From: JAWKWH01 sp963669415
Lineage (GTDB): Bacteria; Pseudomonadota; Alphaproteobacteria; Rhizobiales; Rhizobiaceae
Direction: 5' to 3'
Assembly: GCA_963669415.2 (NCBI GenBank)
Contig: CAXXPS010000002.1
Coordinates: 1,116,001-1,180,000 of the forward strand
DNA length: 64,000 bases
In this document: positions 8,501 through 17,100 of the stretch, piece by piece
Position numbering within the stretch: the stretch's first letter is position 1
Layout of the letters: each line of letters starts with the position of its first letter
The notes under the pieces: generated by a model
What the model was told of the DNA's origin: nothing
Databases searched by the model: none
Seen by the model: the letters and a program-made list of their open reading frames with translations, nothing else
Position numbers and translations under genes: made by a program

Positions 8501-9207
8501 TGTCAGTGGCACGCCGGTTCGATGCTGCCGAGATCGGCAAGAGAATTGGCTACAGTTTCACATCATCGGATCATTTGACTCGCGCACTGACCCATTCCAG
8601 TGCCGAAAGTGAAGTGATCGGGAATTACGAGCGGCTGGAATTTCTCGGCGACCGGGTGCTTGGTCTGGCGACGGCGCAAATCCTGTGGAAGGAATTTCCC
8701 GAGGCGAATGAGGGAGAGCTGTCGCGCCGCCTCAACCTGCTGGTCAATGCGGATACCTGTGCGGCAATTGCCGACCAGATCGGCCTTGGCGAATTCATCA
8801 CCACCGGACCCGAGATCAAGTCATTGGCAGGGCGCAAACGTCAGAATATTCGTTCGGATGCATTGGAGTCGCTGATCGCGGCGATCTACCTTGATGGCGG
8901 TCTCGAACCTGCAACGGCGTTTATCGAGCGTTTTTGGAGGCCGCTGATTCACAAATCCGGCGCTGACCGCCGTGACGCAAAGACCGAACTGCAGGAATGG
9001 GCGCATCGCAAAGCGGGAGTAGCGCCGGTTTACAACACAGAGAATCGAACGGGGCCCGATCACGACCCGGTTTTCACCATTGTCGCTACCGTTCGGGGAT
9101 TTGAACCGATACGCGCTACAGGCAGCTCAAAACGCGAAGCCGAACAGGCGGCCGCCGCGGCGATTTTGGTACGTGAAGGTGTGTGGCAAGCGGACGATGG
9201 CGCATGA
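8500..9207 (+). CDS. rnc: Ribonuclease III
   Basis: A 235-residue RNase III cleaving double-stranded RNA in rRNA and mRNA processing. The endonuclease domain carries the signature NYERLEFLGDRVLGL near residue 41 and the second acidic pair in RSDALESLIAAIYLDGG near 118. The C-terminal dsRNA-binding domain starts at DAKTELQEWAHRK and ends in GSSKREAEQAAAAAIL. Start 8500 is chosen over an in-frame ATG at 8452, which would overlap lepB by 49 bp. The end overlaps era by 4 bp (ATGA). Confidence 0.97.
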   Translation: MSVARRFDAAEIGKRIGYSFTSSDHLTRALTHSSAESEVIGNYERLEFLGDRVLGLATAQILWKEFPEANEGELSRRLNLLVNADTCAAIADQIGLGEFITTGPEIKSLAGRKRQNIRSDALESLIAAIYLDGGLEPATAFIERFWRPLIHKSGADRRDAKTELQEWAHRKAGVAPVYNTENRTGPDHDPVFTIVATVRGFEPIRATGSSKREAEQAAAAAILVREGVWQADDGA

Positions 9208-10121
9208 CGGAGGCGCCGGACCAGAAAATCAATACGCGCGCAGGATTTGTGGCCTTGCTCGGCGCACCCAACGCCGGAAAGTCAACGCTGGTCAACCGGC
9301 TGGTTGGCGCCAAAGTTGCGATCGTTACACACAAGGTGCAGACGACGCGCGCTGTCATGCGCGGCATCGCAATCCATAAACAGACCCAGATCGTGTTGGT
9401 CGATACACCGGGAATTTTCAAGCCCAGAAGGCAGTTGGACCGAGCAATGGTGCGATCAGCCTGGGGTGGAGCGGCAGACGCCGATATCGTGCTTTTGCTG
9501 ATCGACGCCGAGCGTGGAATCGCCGGCGAGGCAGAAGCAATTTTGAAGAACATTGCGGAAATAAAGGCACCAAAAATATTGGTGTTGAACAAAGTCGACC
9601 GGGTCAATCCTGAAACACTGTTATCGCTTTCTGCTGCAGCAAATGATTTTGTACCGTTTGAACGCACTTTCATGATCTCGGCACTGAATGGATCCGGATG
9701 CAGCGATCTGTTGGACTATCTGTCGGAATCTCTCCCGGAAGGCCACTGGTATTACCCTGAAGACCAGATTTCCGACTTGCCGTTGCGCCAGCTTGCGGCC
9801 GAGATCACCCGCGAGAAACTGACCCTGCGCCTACATCAGGAACTACCCTATGCCTCCCATGTCGAGACGGAAAAGTGGGAGGAAAAGAAGGATGGATCAG
9901 TTCGCATTGAACAGGTGATCTATGTTGAACGTGACAGCCAGAAAAAGATCGCGCTCGGCAAAGGAGGCGAAACCATCAAGGCTATCGGTGCTGCGGCGCG
10001 GCGTGAGCTTGCCGGTATCCTTGACCAGAAAGTTCACCTGTTCCTGTTTGTGAAAGTGCGCGAGAACTGGGGCAAAGATCCGGAACGCTATCGCGAAATC
10101 GGGCTTGAATTTCCCCGCTAA
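9204..10121 (+). CDS. era: GTPase Era
   Basis: A 305-residue Era, the essential GTPase that binds the 3' end of 16S rRNA and helps mature the 30S subunit. The G domain shows G1 GAPNAGKST, G3 DTPGI, G4 NKVD and G5 SALNGSG. The C-terminal KH domain has the GKGGETIKAIG loop. ATG at 9204 overlaps the rnc stop in ATGA, making it better than the upstream in-frame ATG at 9183. Co-transcribed with lepB, rnc and probably recO (18 bp gap). Confidence 0.97.
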   Translation: MTEAPDQKINTRAGFVALLGAPNAGKSTLVNRLVGAKVAIVTHKVQTTRAVMRGIAIHKQTQIVLVDTPGIFKPRRQLDRAMVRSAWGGAADADIVLLLIDAERGIAGEAEAILKNIAEIKAPKILVLNKVDRVNPETLLSLSAAANDFVPFERTFMISALNGSGCSDLLDYLSESLPEGHWYYPEDQISDLPLRQLAAEITREKLTLRLHQELPYASHVETEKWEEKKDGSVRIEQVIYVERDSQKKIALGKGGETIKAIGAAARRELAGILDQKVHLFLFVKVRENWGKDPERYREIGLEFPR

Positions 10122-10139
10122 TGTGCCGACAGTCAAAAA

Positions 10140-10877
10140 ATGCAGTGGCAGGATGAAGGCATAATTCTCGGCACCCGCAGACACGGCGAGACGAGTGTGA
10201 TCGTCGAGGCAATGACGGCTCACCATGGCCGACATCTCGGGCTTGTTCGAGGTGGGCGATCGCGACGGCAGCAGCCGGTCCTGCAGGCAGGTAACCAGGT
10301 CGAATTGACCTGGCGAGCGCGGCTTGATGAACATCTGGGGACGTATCAGGTCGAACCATTGATGCTCAACGCGGCAAACCTGTTTGATTCAGCTGTCGCC
10401 ATTTACGGTCTTCAATTGCTTGCAGCGCATTTGCGCCTGTTACCCGAGCGCGATCCGCACGACCATTTGTATGATTCGGTCAGGCAAATCATTGCGAACC
10501 TTGGTGATGCTCAAACCGCTGCCGAATTATTGGCCCAGTTTGAGCTGTTGATGCTTGAGGAACTGGGATTCGGCCTTGAATTGTCATCATGCGCCGCCAC
10601 TGGATCGACAGATGATCTGGTTTATGTTTCACCCAAATCGGGCCGGGCCGTTTCGCGCGAGGCAGGGAAGGATTGGGCGGACAAGATGCTGCTGCTGCCG
10701 CAATTTCTTATCACGGGCGAACACGAACAGACGACACCGGCGGCAGTCAGGAATGCATTCGCCTTGACGGGCTTTTTTTTCGACCGTCATCTCTGGGAAC
10801 CCAGAGGAACGGTTCAGCCTGAATCGCGGGCCGGTTTTCTTTCCGCTATTGATCGCGCATTGGAACAGCAAAACTGA
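10140..10877 (+). CDS. recO: DNA repair protein RecO
   Basis: A 245-residue RecO of the RecFOR recombination mediator. The OB-fold N terminus reads MQWQDEGIILGTRRHGETSVIVE, followed by GLVRGGRSRRQQPVLQAGN and the helical domain with FELLMLEELGFGLELSSCA. RecO anneals single strands and helps RecR load RecA. It is last of the lepB-rnc-era-recO block. The thioesterase gene begins 13 bp after its stop. Confidence 0.93.
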   Translation: MQWQDEGIILGTRRHGETSVIVEAMTAHHGRHLGLVRGGRSRRQQPVLQAGNQVELTWRARLDEHLGTYQVEPLMLNAANLFDSAVAIYGLQLLAAHLRLLPERDPHDHLYDSVRQIIANLGDAQTAAELLAQFELLMLEELGFGLELSSCAATGSTDDLVYVSPKSGRAVSREAGKDWADKMLLLPQFLITGEHEQTTPAAVRNAFALTGFFFDRHLWEPRGTVQPESRAGFLSAIDRALEQQN

Positions 10878-10890
10878 ACGGAGGCACCTC

Positions 10891-11379
10891 TTGGGTGAGA
10901 ATCAGGCTTCACAAAATATCGGTGTTATCCCGCCGGAAGAATTTGGCCGCAGCAGCGGACTTGAGCAGATAAAGAAAATGGTAGAAGGCAAACTGCCTAC
11001 AGCACCGATTGCCGCGACGCTGGGATATTACCTGTCCGAGGCCTCCGAAAGCCGGGCCGTGTTTCGCGGTACGCCCAGACCGGAATATCTTAACCCATCC
11101 GGATCAATCCATGGCGGGTGGGCGGCGACACTGCTGGACTCAGCGCTCGGCTGTGCGGTGCACACGACGCTGGAGAAGGGCGAGGCCTACGCGACTGCAG
11201 AATTCAAAGTCAACCTGATCCGACCGATTACCGTCAGAACCGGTGAAGTGGTCTGCGAAGGTACGGTCACTCACCGTGGGCGAACAATGGCAGTATCAGA
11301 AGCCACGCTCAAGGACGCAAATGGAAAGCTACTGGCAATCGGCACGGAGACCTGTTCGATATTCCCGCTGCGCAGTTAG
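10891..11379 (+). CDS. PaaI-family hotdog thioesterase
   Basis: A 162-residue single hotdog-fold protein. The family signature is NPSGSIHGGWAATLLDSALG (Asn, the HGG motif and the catalytic Asp region), followed by YATAEFKVNLIRPI and a MAVSEATLKDANGKLLAIGTETC strand. Such enzymes hydrolyse acyl- or aryl-CoA thioesters. The start is a TTG at 10891 with GGAGG 6 bp upstream. An in-frame ATG at 10849 overlaps recO by 29 bp and lacks a ribosome-binding site, so the TTG is preferred. Substrate not predictable. Confidence 0.85.
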   Translation: MGENQASQNIGVIPPEEFGRSSGLEQIKKMVEGKLPTAPIAATLGYYLSEASESRAVFRGTPRPEYLNPSGSIHGGWAATLLDSALGCAVHTTLEKGEAYATAEFKVNLIRPITVRTGEVVCEGTVTHRGRTMAVSEATLKDANGKLLAIGTETCSIFPLRS

Positions 11380-11458
11380 CTGAAAAGTAGGGCTAAGCGG
11401 TTTTCAGTCACATTTCCGTTTATAGTGCCGCCGAGAATCACCCCATGGAGCGGGCGGC

Positions 11459-14242
11459 ATGATTTTCAGCGGCATCATTTCCCTGGCCTTGGCCCTTTTG
11501 GCGCTGTTTCTGATATGGAGTCAGAACAGTCGTATCAAAGTGCTCGAATTCGAACTGAGAGCGCTCCAAAAGGCCTTCATGGCGATGCGGGACCGGCTCG
11601 AGCAATCTGCAGGTATTGGCGAAGCAAGTGTCGAACCCCAAGCCCTGCCGTCATCTGAACCGGACGTCGATGAAGCGGCCGATGCAGAACTGGTCGATCA
11701 ACCGTTGGCTGATGCCGATGCCGAGACCGATGTGGCGAATGTTTGGCAAATTCCGGATCAGGAACCGGCTGCCGCAATGGCGGCTGCCGAATCGGTTGCC
11801 GAGCCCATTGCGGATTTGCCTCCCCAGTCTTCGCCGGCACGGCCAGACATTGAATCCGCGCTTGGCGGCCGCTGGGCGGTTTGGGTCGGTGGTCTGGCGC
11901 TGGCGCTCGGCGGCATCTTCCTTGTACGCTACACGATTGAAGCGGGCCTGCTTGGACCGAAAGTAAGGCTGGTGCTTTCAGCCCTTCTCGGCATCGCTGC
12001 CGGCGGTGCTGGCGAATATTTGCGCCGTTCGGAAAGAACGCTTCCGGTCGGCGGCATCAACGGGGCGTACCTGCCTGGAATTCTGACTGCCGCGAGCGCG
12101 TTTATTTTGTTCGGCACGGTCTATGCCGCGCACGGCTATTACGGCTTCATCGGACAGGCCACGGCATTTGTCACTCTCGGCCTCATCAGCGTGGCAGCAA
12201 TCTCGCTTTCTTTGTTGCACGGCCAGGCATTTGGCGGGCTCGGGCTGGTAGGCTCATTGGCAACACCCGCGCTGGTTTCTTCAGACGCACCCAATCCCTG
12301 GGCACTGTTCGGTTTTCTGGCGATCGTTCTTGTCGCGACCGTTTTCATTGCCCGAACAAAACGCTGGTGGCCGATGGCAAGTGCGGCGATCGCAGGCACA
12401 GGGCTCTGGTGCATCGCCTATTTGTTTCATGTTCAAGACGTCAATGCGACGTCGGTGACATTTATCGCTCTCGTCCCGATCGCCGCACTGTCGGCGCTGT
12501 GGGCCAGACCAAGCGACGAAGGCAGACCGTTTGCCAGCGATGTTCTGATCCCTACCCTGGCGACAGCCATTCTCGGCGGCCTTGAAGTGCTCGCGATGGC
12601 GGTGCACGGCAATGTCACCGACGGGATGTTGGTCGGTATCGCAATCATTGTCGCTGCAATGATTGCAGCTGCCGGTTGGCGCCCGGTTGCCCTGCCCTTG
12701 TTCATTGCCGCCGGGGCGTCGACCATTTTGTGGCAACTTTGGGCCTATTTCGGCGGATTAAATGTCCTTTTGGCAATCGACGGAGTGATTGTCGAAGGAG
12801 ATGCGAACGCCGGACCCGAATATATGGTCTTGTTTAGTTGGCTGGTAGCGGCGCTTTTCCTGGCATCCGGTATCTGGATGGCCGGCAAGGCGGTTGTTAC
12901 CGCACCGCGGCCAGCTGCTGTCTGGGCTTTGTTTGCGGTTCTGGTTCCACTGCTGGTCACCACTCTGATCTGGACCGGATTTGGCAACATCAACCGCGAT
13001 CTGTTGTATGGCACGATTTTCCTTGGCCTGGCCGCCATATTGGTCGGCGGGTCGGAATTGACCGCACGCAACGAGGAGCCGCGTCAATCCGGCGGGCTGG
13101 CGGTTTCAGTGTTTGCCGCCGGCGCCATGGCGGCTCTGATCTTGGCAATCCATGCGGACTTCGGACCCGGCATGACGACGGTGATGTGCGGATTGGCGAT
13201 CCTCGTACCAGTGGCAGCGCTGCGCTTCAGGCAATGGCCTGTCTGGCCGATATTGTCTGTCGCCGTCTCCGTGGTTGTCATCGGGCGTATCGCCTATGAC
13301 CCATCAATCGTCGGTGAGCTCGATCTGGGAACCACGCCCATATTCAACTGGCTGCTGCCGGGATATGCAGTGCCGGCGGTCGGTGCGATTGTCGCTGCTT
13401 GGCAGCTGAAGAAACTCGCCGATGGACGCATGCGACTGGTGCAGGAAGCATTCGCGGCCCTGTTTGCGTTGTTGACTGCCGCCATACTCGTTCGCCACGC
13501 CATGAATGGCGGGAAGATCTATGGCGACACGCTCAGTCTGGCCGAGCAGGCAATTTACACGCTGATTGCGATCGGCGGCGGAGCGATCCTCGTTGCACTC
13601 GACACGCGAAGCCCCAGCCCGATTTTCCGCATCGGCTCAATGGTGATCGGCGGATTGTCGATGCTGTTTATCGTCGTGTCGCACTTTGTTGTGCTGAACC
13701 CGTTGGTGACCAACGAATCCACCGGTCAAATCACATTCTTCAACCTGCTTCTTCTGGCCTATCTGCTGCCCGCGGCAGCGATGGCCGGCCTCGCGCTTTA
13801 CGCCCGGCCCAAACGTCCAAAACCCTATGTCGCCTGCCTGGGCCTGACAGCGGCAGCTCTGGCCTTTGCCTATGTCACGCTGTCGATCAGACGGCTCTAC
13901 TGGGGTGAATTCATCGGCTCATGGAAAGGTTTGACCGGCTGGGAAACCTATACCTATTCGGCTGCGTGGCTGGTGCTTGGCGTTGTCATCCTGGTGATCG
14001 GAATTCGGCTCAAATCAACCGCGCTGCGGCTCGCATCGGCAGTGTTGATCGTTATCTCCGTGGCCAAGGTTTTCCTGTTCGACATGTCGCAGCTTGAAGG
14101 CGTTCTTAGAGCACTGTCGTTCATCGGTCTCGGGGCTGTGCTCATCGGTATCGGAATCTTCTACCAGCGCATGATGTTGCCGGGCCGGGCTAAATCGGTC
14201 ATAGACGAAGAGGCGCAAAATGACGATGGCCTGCGGAACTGA
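11459..14242 (+). CDS. DUF2339 large integral membrane protein
   Basis: A 927-residue protein. An N-terminal membrane segment (MIFSGIISLALALLALFLIW) leads into a coiled stretch (NSRIKVLEFELRALQKAFMA), an acidic Ala/Asp/Glu-rich linker (about residues 55-130), and then roughly two dozen hydrophobic helices beginning at LGGRWAVWVGGLALALGGIF. The latter is the hallmark of DUF2339, which ends in VFLFDMSQLEGVLRALSFIGLG as here. Function is unknown; the family is scattered in Gram-negative envelopes. It is 79 bp after the thioesterase and has no clear partner. Confidence 0.88.
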   Translation: MIFSGIISLALALLALFLIWSQNSRIKVLEFELRALQKAFMAMRDRLEQSAGIGEASVEPQALPSSEPDVDEAADAELVDQPLADADAETDVANVWQIPDQEPAAAMAAAESVAEPIADLPPQSSPARPDIESALGGRWAVWVGGLALALGGIFLVRYTIEAGLLGPKVRLVLSALLGIAAGGAGEYLRRSERTLPVGGINGAYLPGILTAASAFILFGTVYAAHGYYGFIGQATAFVTLGLISVAAISLSLLHGQAFGGLGLVGSLATPALVSSDAPNPWALFGFLAIVLVATVFIARTKRWWPMASAAIAGTGLWCIAYLFHVQDVNATSVTFIALVPIAALSALWARPSDEGRPFASDVLIPTLATAILGGLEVLAMAVHGNVTDGMLVGIAIIVAAMIAAAGWRPVALPLFIAAGASTILWQLWAYFGGLNVLLAIDGVIVEGDANAGPEYMVLFSWLVAALFLASGIWMAGKAVVTAPRPAAVWALFAVLVPLLVTTLIWTGFGNINRDLLYGTIFLGLAAILVGGSELTARNEEPRQSGGLAVSVFAAGAMAALILAIHADFGPGMTTVMCGLAILVPVAALRFRQWPVWPILSVAVSVVVIGRIAYDPSIVGELDLGTTPIFNWLLPGYAVPAVGAIVAAWQLKKLADGRMRLVQEAFAALFALLTAAILVRHAMNGGKIYGDTLSLAEQAIYTLIAIGGGAILVALDTRSPSPIFRIGSMVIGGLSMLFIVVSHFVVLNPLVTNESTGQITFFNLLLLAYLLPAAAMAGLALYARPKRPKPYVACLGLTAAALAFAYVTLSIRRLYWGEFIGSWKGLTGWETYTYSAAWLVLGVVILVIGIRLKSTALRLASAVLIVISVAKVFLFDMSQLEGVLRALSFIGLGAVLIGIGIFYQRMMLPGRAKSVIDEEAQNDDGLRN

Positions 14243-14349
14243 CGGCACCCCCGAAGGCGAATACTGTTCTGGCCTCATGACCATCAGGTCTCGAATATTC
14301 CACTCAAAGGCGCATCAACTGAGCCCCTTATTAAACTTGCATCTGCCGA

Positions 14350-14363
14350 TGTAAGCGCTTACA
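14350..14363. promoter_or_regulatory. LacI-type operator palindrome
   Basis: The perfect 14-bp palindrome TGTAAGCGCTTACA fits the LacI/GalR-family operator form (central CG, TGnAAnCGnTTnCA). It lies 155 bp before the SDR start at 14518 inside a 275-bp intergenic stretch with no gene of its own. The obvious target is the SDR-alcohol dehydrogenase pair. No LacI-family gene is present in the window, so the regulator would act from elsewhere. Confidence 0.55.
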
Positions 14364-14517
14364 AAACTGCCAGCAAGGCAATGCCGACCTGCACGCTCAG
14401 GGTTTAAGTTTTTTGATCGAATGCAAGGATTGCAGCAAAAATGCCGACCAGCGAACCTGTTGAAAATAAGCCGGGTCTGATCGCAGACGGTATATCGATT
14501 CCAGTTCGGGCAGCGGA

Positions 14518-15285
14518 ATGAAAGAAGACCAAAGATCGCCATCCTTCGATGTTGAAGCACGTATAGCTCTGGTGACCGGCGCCAGTTCCGGCCTCGGCAG
14601 GGTAATCGCAACAGCTTTCGCGGAAGCCGGCGCCAAAGTTGTCGGCGTTGCACGCCGGGCGGACATGCTTGAAAAATGGCGGGAAGAGACCAAGGGTGAA
14701 ACCGGCTCCGTCATTGGCGAAATTGGTGATCCAAATACGACGGTTGAGCTCGCTCGTCAGGCGGCGCAACCTTTTGGTCCACCGGACATTCTTGTCAACG
14801 CTGCCGGGGTCAATACGAGACAGTCCGCCGACGATGTGACACCAGAAGGGTGGCAGCGAACGATTGACACCAATCTGTCCGCCCCGTTCTATCTCGCGCA
14901 GGCGCTGGTGCCTGCCATGAAAGAGTACGGTTGGGGGAGGATCTTGAATTTCGCTTCGCTGCAATCGGAAAGAGCTTTTCCCGGTGGCATCGCCTATGGC
15001 GCATCAAAGGGCGGCATAGCGCAACTGACGCGGGCGATGGCCGAAGCATGGTCAAAACACGGCATAAACACCAACGCCATCGCACCAGGCTTTTTTCCGA
15101 CCGAATTGACCGGACCGGTCTTTGCAGATCCGGAACGATCGGCGCGAAATGCAGCTCAAACCTGCATCGGCAGGAATGGCGAAGCTGGCGATATCATCGG
15201 CCCGTCGCTTTTTCTTTGTTCACCCGCCAGCGATTATATCACGGGCCAAATTCTGTATGTCGACGGAGGCTACACTGCCAAATGA
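14518..15285 (+). CDS. SDR family oxidoreductase (gluconate 5-dehydrogenase-like)
   Basis: A 255-residue classical short-chain dehydrogenase. It has the cofactor motif TGASSGLG near residue 20, NAAG near 90, the catalytic Ser in NFASLQSERAFPGGIAYGASKGG with Tyr and Lys spaced YxxxK, and the C-terminal SDYITGQILYVDGGY. It overlaps the following alcohol dehydrogenase in ATGA, so the two are made together. An SDR coupled to a zinc sorbitol-type dehydrogenase under a LacI-type operator resembles the idnO/idnD sugar-acid pair, but the substrate is an inference. Confidence 0.8.
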   Translation: MKEDQRSPSFDVEARIALVTGASSGLGRVIATAFAEAGAKVVGVARRADMLEKWREETKGETGSVIGEIGDPNTTVELARQAAQPFGPPDILVNAAGVNTRQSADDVTPEGWQRTIDTNLSAPFYLAQALVPAMKEYGWGRILNFASLQSERAFPGGIAYGASKGGIAQLTRAMAEAWSKHGINTNAIAPGFFPTELTGPVFADPERSARNAAQTCIGRNGEAGDIIGPSLFLCSPASDYITGQILYVDGGYTAK

Positions 15286-16283
15286 AGGCGCTTGTTTATA
15301 CCGGACCGAAAGAGCTCGATTATCGGGATGCTGCTGATCCCGTTCGGTCACACAGCGATGCCTTGATCCGGATCGAGGCTGTCGGGATATGCGGTTCAGA
15401 CATGCACGCCTATCTCGGTCATGACGACCGCCGGCCGGCGCCACTCATTCTCGGCCATGAGGCGGCTGGTACCGTGATCGAAGGTGACGGCGTCGGAAAA
15501 CGGGTTACGGTGAACCCGCTAGTGTCATGTGGCAAGTGCCGTGATTGCCGATCGGGCAGGAACAATATTTGTCAGAATCGGCAAATCATTTCCATGCCGC
15601 CGCGCGAAGGGGCCTTCGCCGAATTGCTGGCAATGCCAACGAGCAACCTGATCGAAATTCCCGATCACGTATCAAGTGAGCACGCTGCCCTTGCCGAACC
15701 ACTAGCCTGTGGATGGCACGCGGTACGGCTGGCGGAAAGCAGCTGCGAACTTCCGCTGGCTGATGCAGCTTGTGCTGTTATTGGAGGCGGGGCAATCGGG
15801 CTTGGGGCTGCGCTGGTTTTAAAGGCCAGAGGTGCGCAAAATGTTCACCTTGCCGAAACGAGTCCTGAAAGACGAGCGACAATAGAGCAAATCGATGGCA
15901 TCATCGTCTACGATCCCATGTCAGATGGCGGTCCGGTTGCGGGAAGTGCCGATATCGTTGTCGATGGTGTCGGATTTGATTCAACCCGGGCGGCAGCCTC
16001 CAAGCTGGTCCGCCATGGTGGCGTCATCGTTCATGTCGGATTGGGATCGGCGGCTGGCGGGCTCGACATCCGGCGCATGACGCTGCAGGAAATAACCTTT
16101 ATCGGCACGTATACATATACCCCGCAGGACTTTCGCGAGACTGCCCAAGCCATTTTCGATGGAAGACTGGGAGCGTTGGACTGGATCGAGCAGCGGCCGC
16201 TTTCGGAAGGAGCTAGCGCGTTTGCCGATATTCTGTCGGGCAATCTGGCTGCACCCAAGATAGTGCTGAGACCCGGCGGATAA
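15282..16283 (+). CDS. Zinc-dependent alcohol dehydrogenase (sorbitol/idonate dehydrogenase-like)
   Basis: A 333-residue medium-chain dehydrogenase. The catalytic zinc site is ICGSDMHAYLG and GHEAAGTV; the structural zinc loop is seen as VSCGKCRDCRSGRNNIC (four Cys). The Rossmann segment is AVIGGGAIGLGAALVLKARGA. This is the polyol/threonine dehydrogenase subgroup. The ATG at 15282 overlaps the SDR stop; a longer open frame from 14931 only runs through the SDR in another frame. It probably oxidises a polyol or sugar acid that the SDR also handles. Confidence 0.85.
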   Translation: MKALVYTGPKELDYRDAADPVRSHSDALIRIEAVGICGSDMHAYLGHDDRRPAPLILGHEAAGTVIEGDGVGKRVTVNPLVSCGKCRDCRSGRNNICQNRQIISMPPREGAFAELLAMPTSNLIEIPDHVSSEHAALAEPLACGWHAVRLAESSCELPLADAACAVIGGGAIGLGAALVLKARGAQNVHLAETSPERRATIEQIDGIIVYDPMSDGGPVAGSADIVVDGVGFDSTRAAASKLVRHGGVIVHVGLGSAAGGLDIRRMTLQEITFIGTYTYTPQDFRETAQAIFDGRLGALDWIEQRPLSEGASAFADILSGNLAAPKIVLRPGG

Positions 16284-16318
16284 CCGACTAGAGCTTATCC
16301 GGCTTAAATGGAATCGCT

Positions 16319-17095
16319 CTAGATCGCTTCAATTCCACCATCGACCGCCAAGGTCTGTCCGGTCATGAAAGAATTGTCGGGATTGGCTGCAAACAGGATG
16401 GCCTCCACGACTTCGTCGACTTCGGCCAATCGCTTCATCGGCACGCCGCGGACCAGATTGGCAGTTGCCGCCTCTTCGCCTTCCGGTGCCGTGCGCAGGA
16501 ACTGTAATGCCATCTCGGTACGCGCAAATGAGGGGCAGACTGCGTTAACGCGAATTCCCTTTGTTGCATATTCCGCAGCGGCTGATTTTGTCAGACCGAC
16601 AACGGCATGCTTGGCTGCGGCGTAAACCGACAATTTCGGGGCGCCGCCCAGACCGGCGATCGAGGCAATGTTGACGATAATTCCGCGCCTGCCTTCGTTG
16701 CGGTACTGTTTATCCATCTGATTGATCTGATGCTTCATGGCATAGAATACGCCCATCACATCAACATCCATGATGCTGCGGGCTTCGGCAGAAGGAACCT
16801 GATGCAATTTGACGAAGCTCTGTGCAATGCCGGCATTGTTGATCGCGACATCCAAAGCGCCGAATTTGTCGATTGCCAGCTTGACCGCTTTTTTGAACAG
16901 GCGCTCATCGGTGACATCACCGCTGATCAATGCAGTTTCGCAGGGCAAGCTGTCTGCCAGGTCTTGAAGACGGTTCTTGTCGATATCAGTCAGAACAAGG
17001 TTGGCGCCACCTTCTGCCAGTTTTTCGGCACTGCGGGTGCCAAACCCGCCGGTCGCGCCGGAGATAAAAACCGTAAGCCCCCCAAATTGCCCCAT
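16319..17095 (-). CDS. SDR family oxidoreductase
   Basis: A 258-residue classical SDR with cofactor motif ISGATGGFGTRSAEKLAEGG, NNAG at about 88-91, catalytic SIAGLGGAPKLSVYAAAKHAV (Ser, Tyr, Lys) and the end FMTGQTLAVDGG. AGGGGTGA sits just upstream of the ATG at 17095, only 5 bp after the phosphotransferase stop. Longer in-frame starts read into that gene. It is the last gene of the leftward catabolic arm and probably acts as a 3-hydroxyacyl-CoA or alcohol dehydrogenase there; the exact substrate is unknown. Confidence 0.82.
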   Translation of the reverse strand: MGQFGGLTVFISGATGGFGTRSAEKLAEGGANLVLTDIDKNRLQDLADSLPCETALISGDVTDERLFKKAVKLAIDKFGALDVAINNAGIAQSFVKLHQVPSAEARSIMDVDVMGVFYAMKHQINQMDKQYRNEGRRGIIVNIASIAGLGGAPKLSVYAAAKHAVVGLTKSAAAEYATKGIRVNAVCPSFARTEMALQFLRTAPEGEEAATANLVRGVPMKRLAEVDEVVEAILFAANPDNSFMTGQTLAVDGGIEAI

Positions 17096-17100
17096 ATTCT

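Noticed and set aside
14371..14453. Two similar stretches (CAGCAA..AATGCCGACC) before the SDR gene
   Set aside because: Only a partial direct repeat, not palindromic and not evenly spaced. The nearby LacI-type palindrome explains regulation better.
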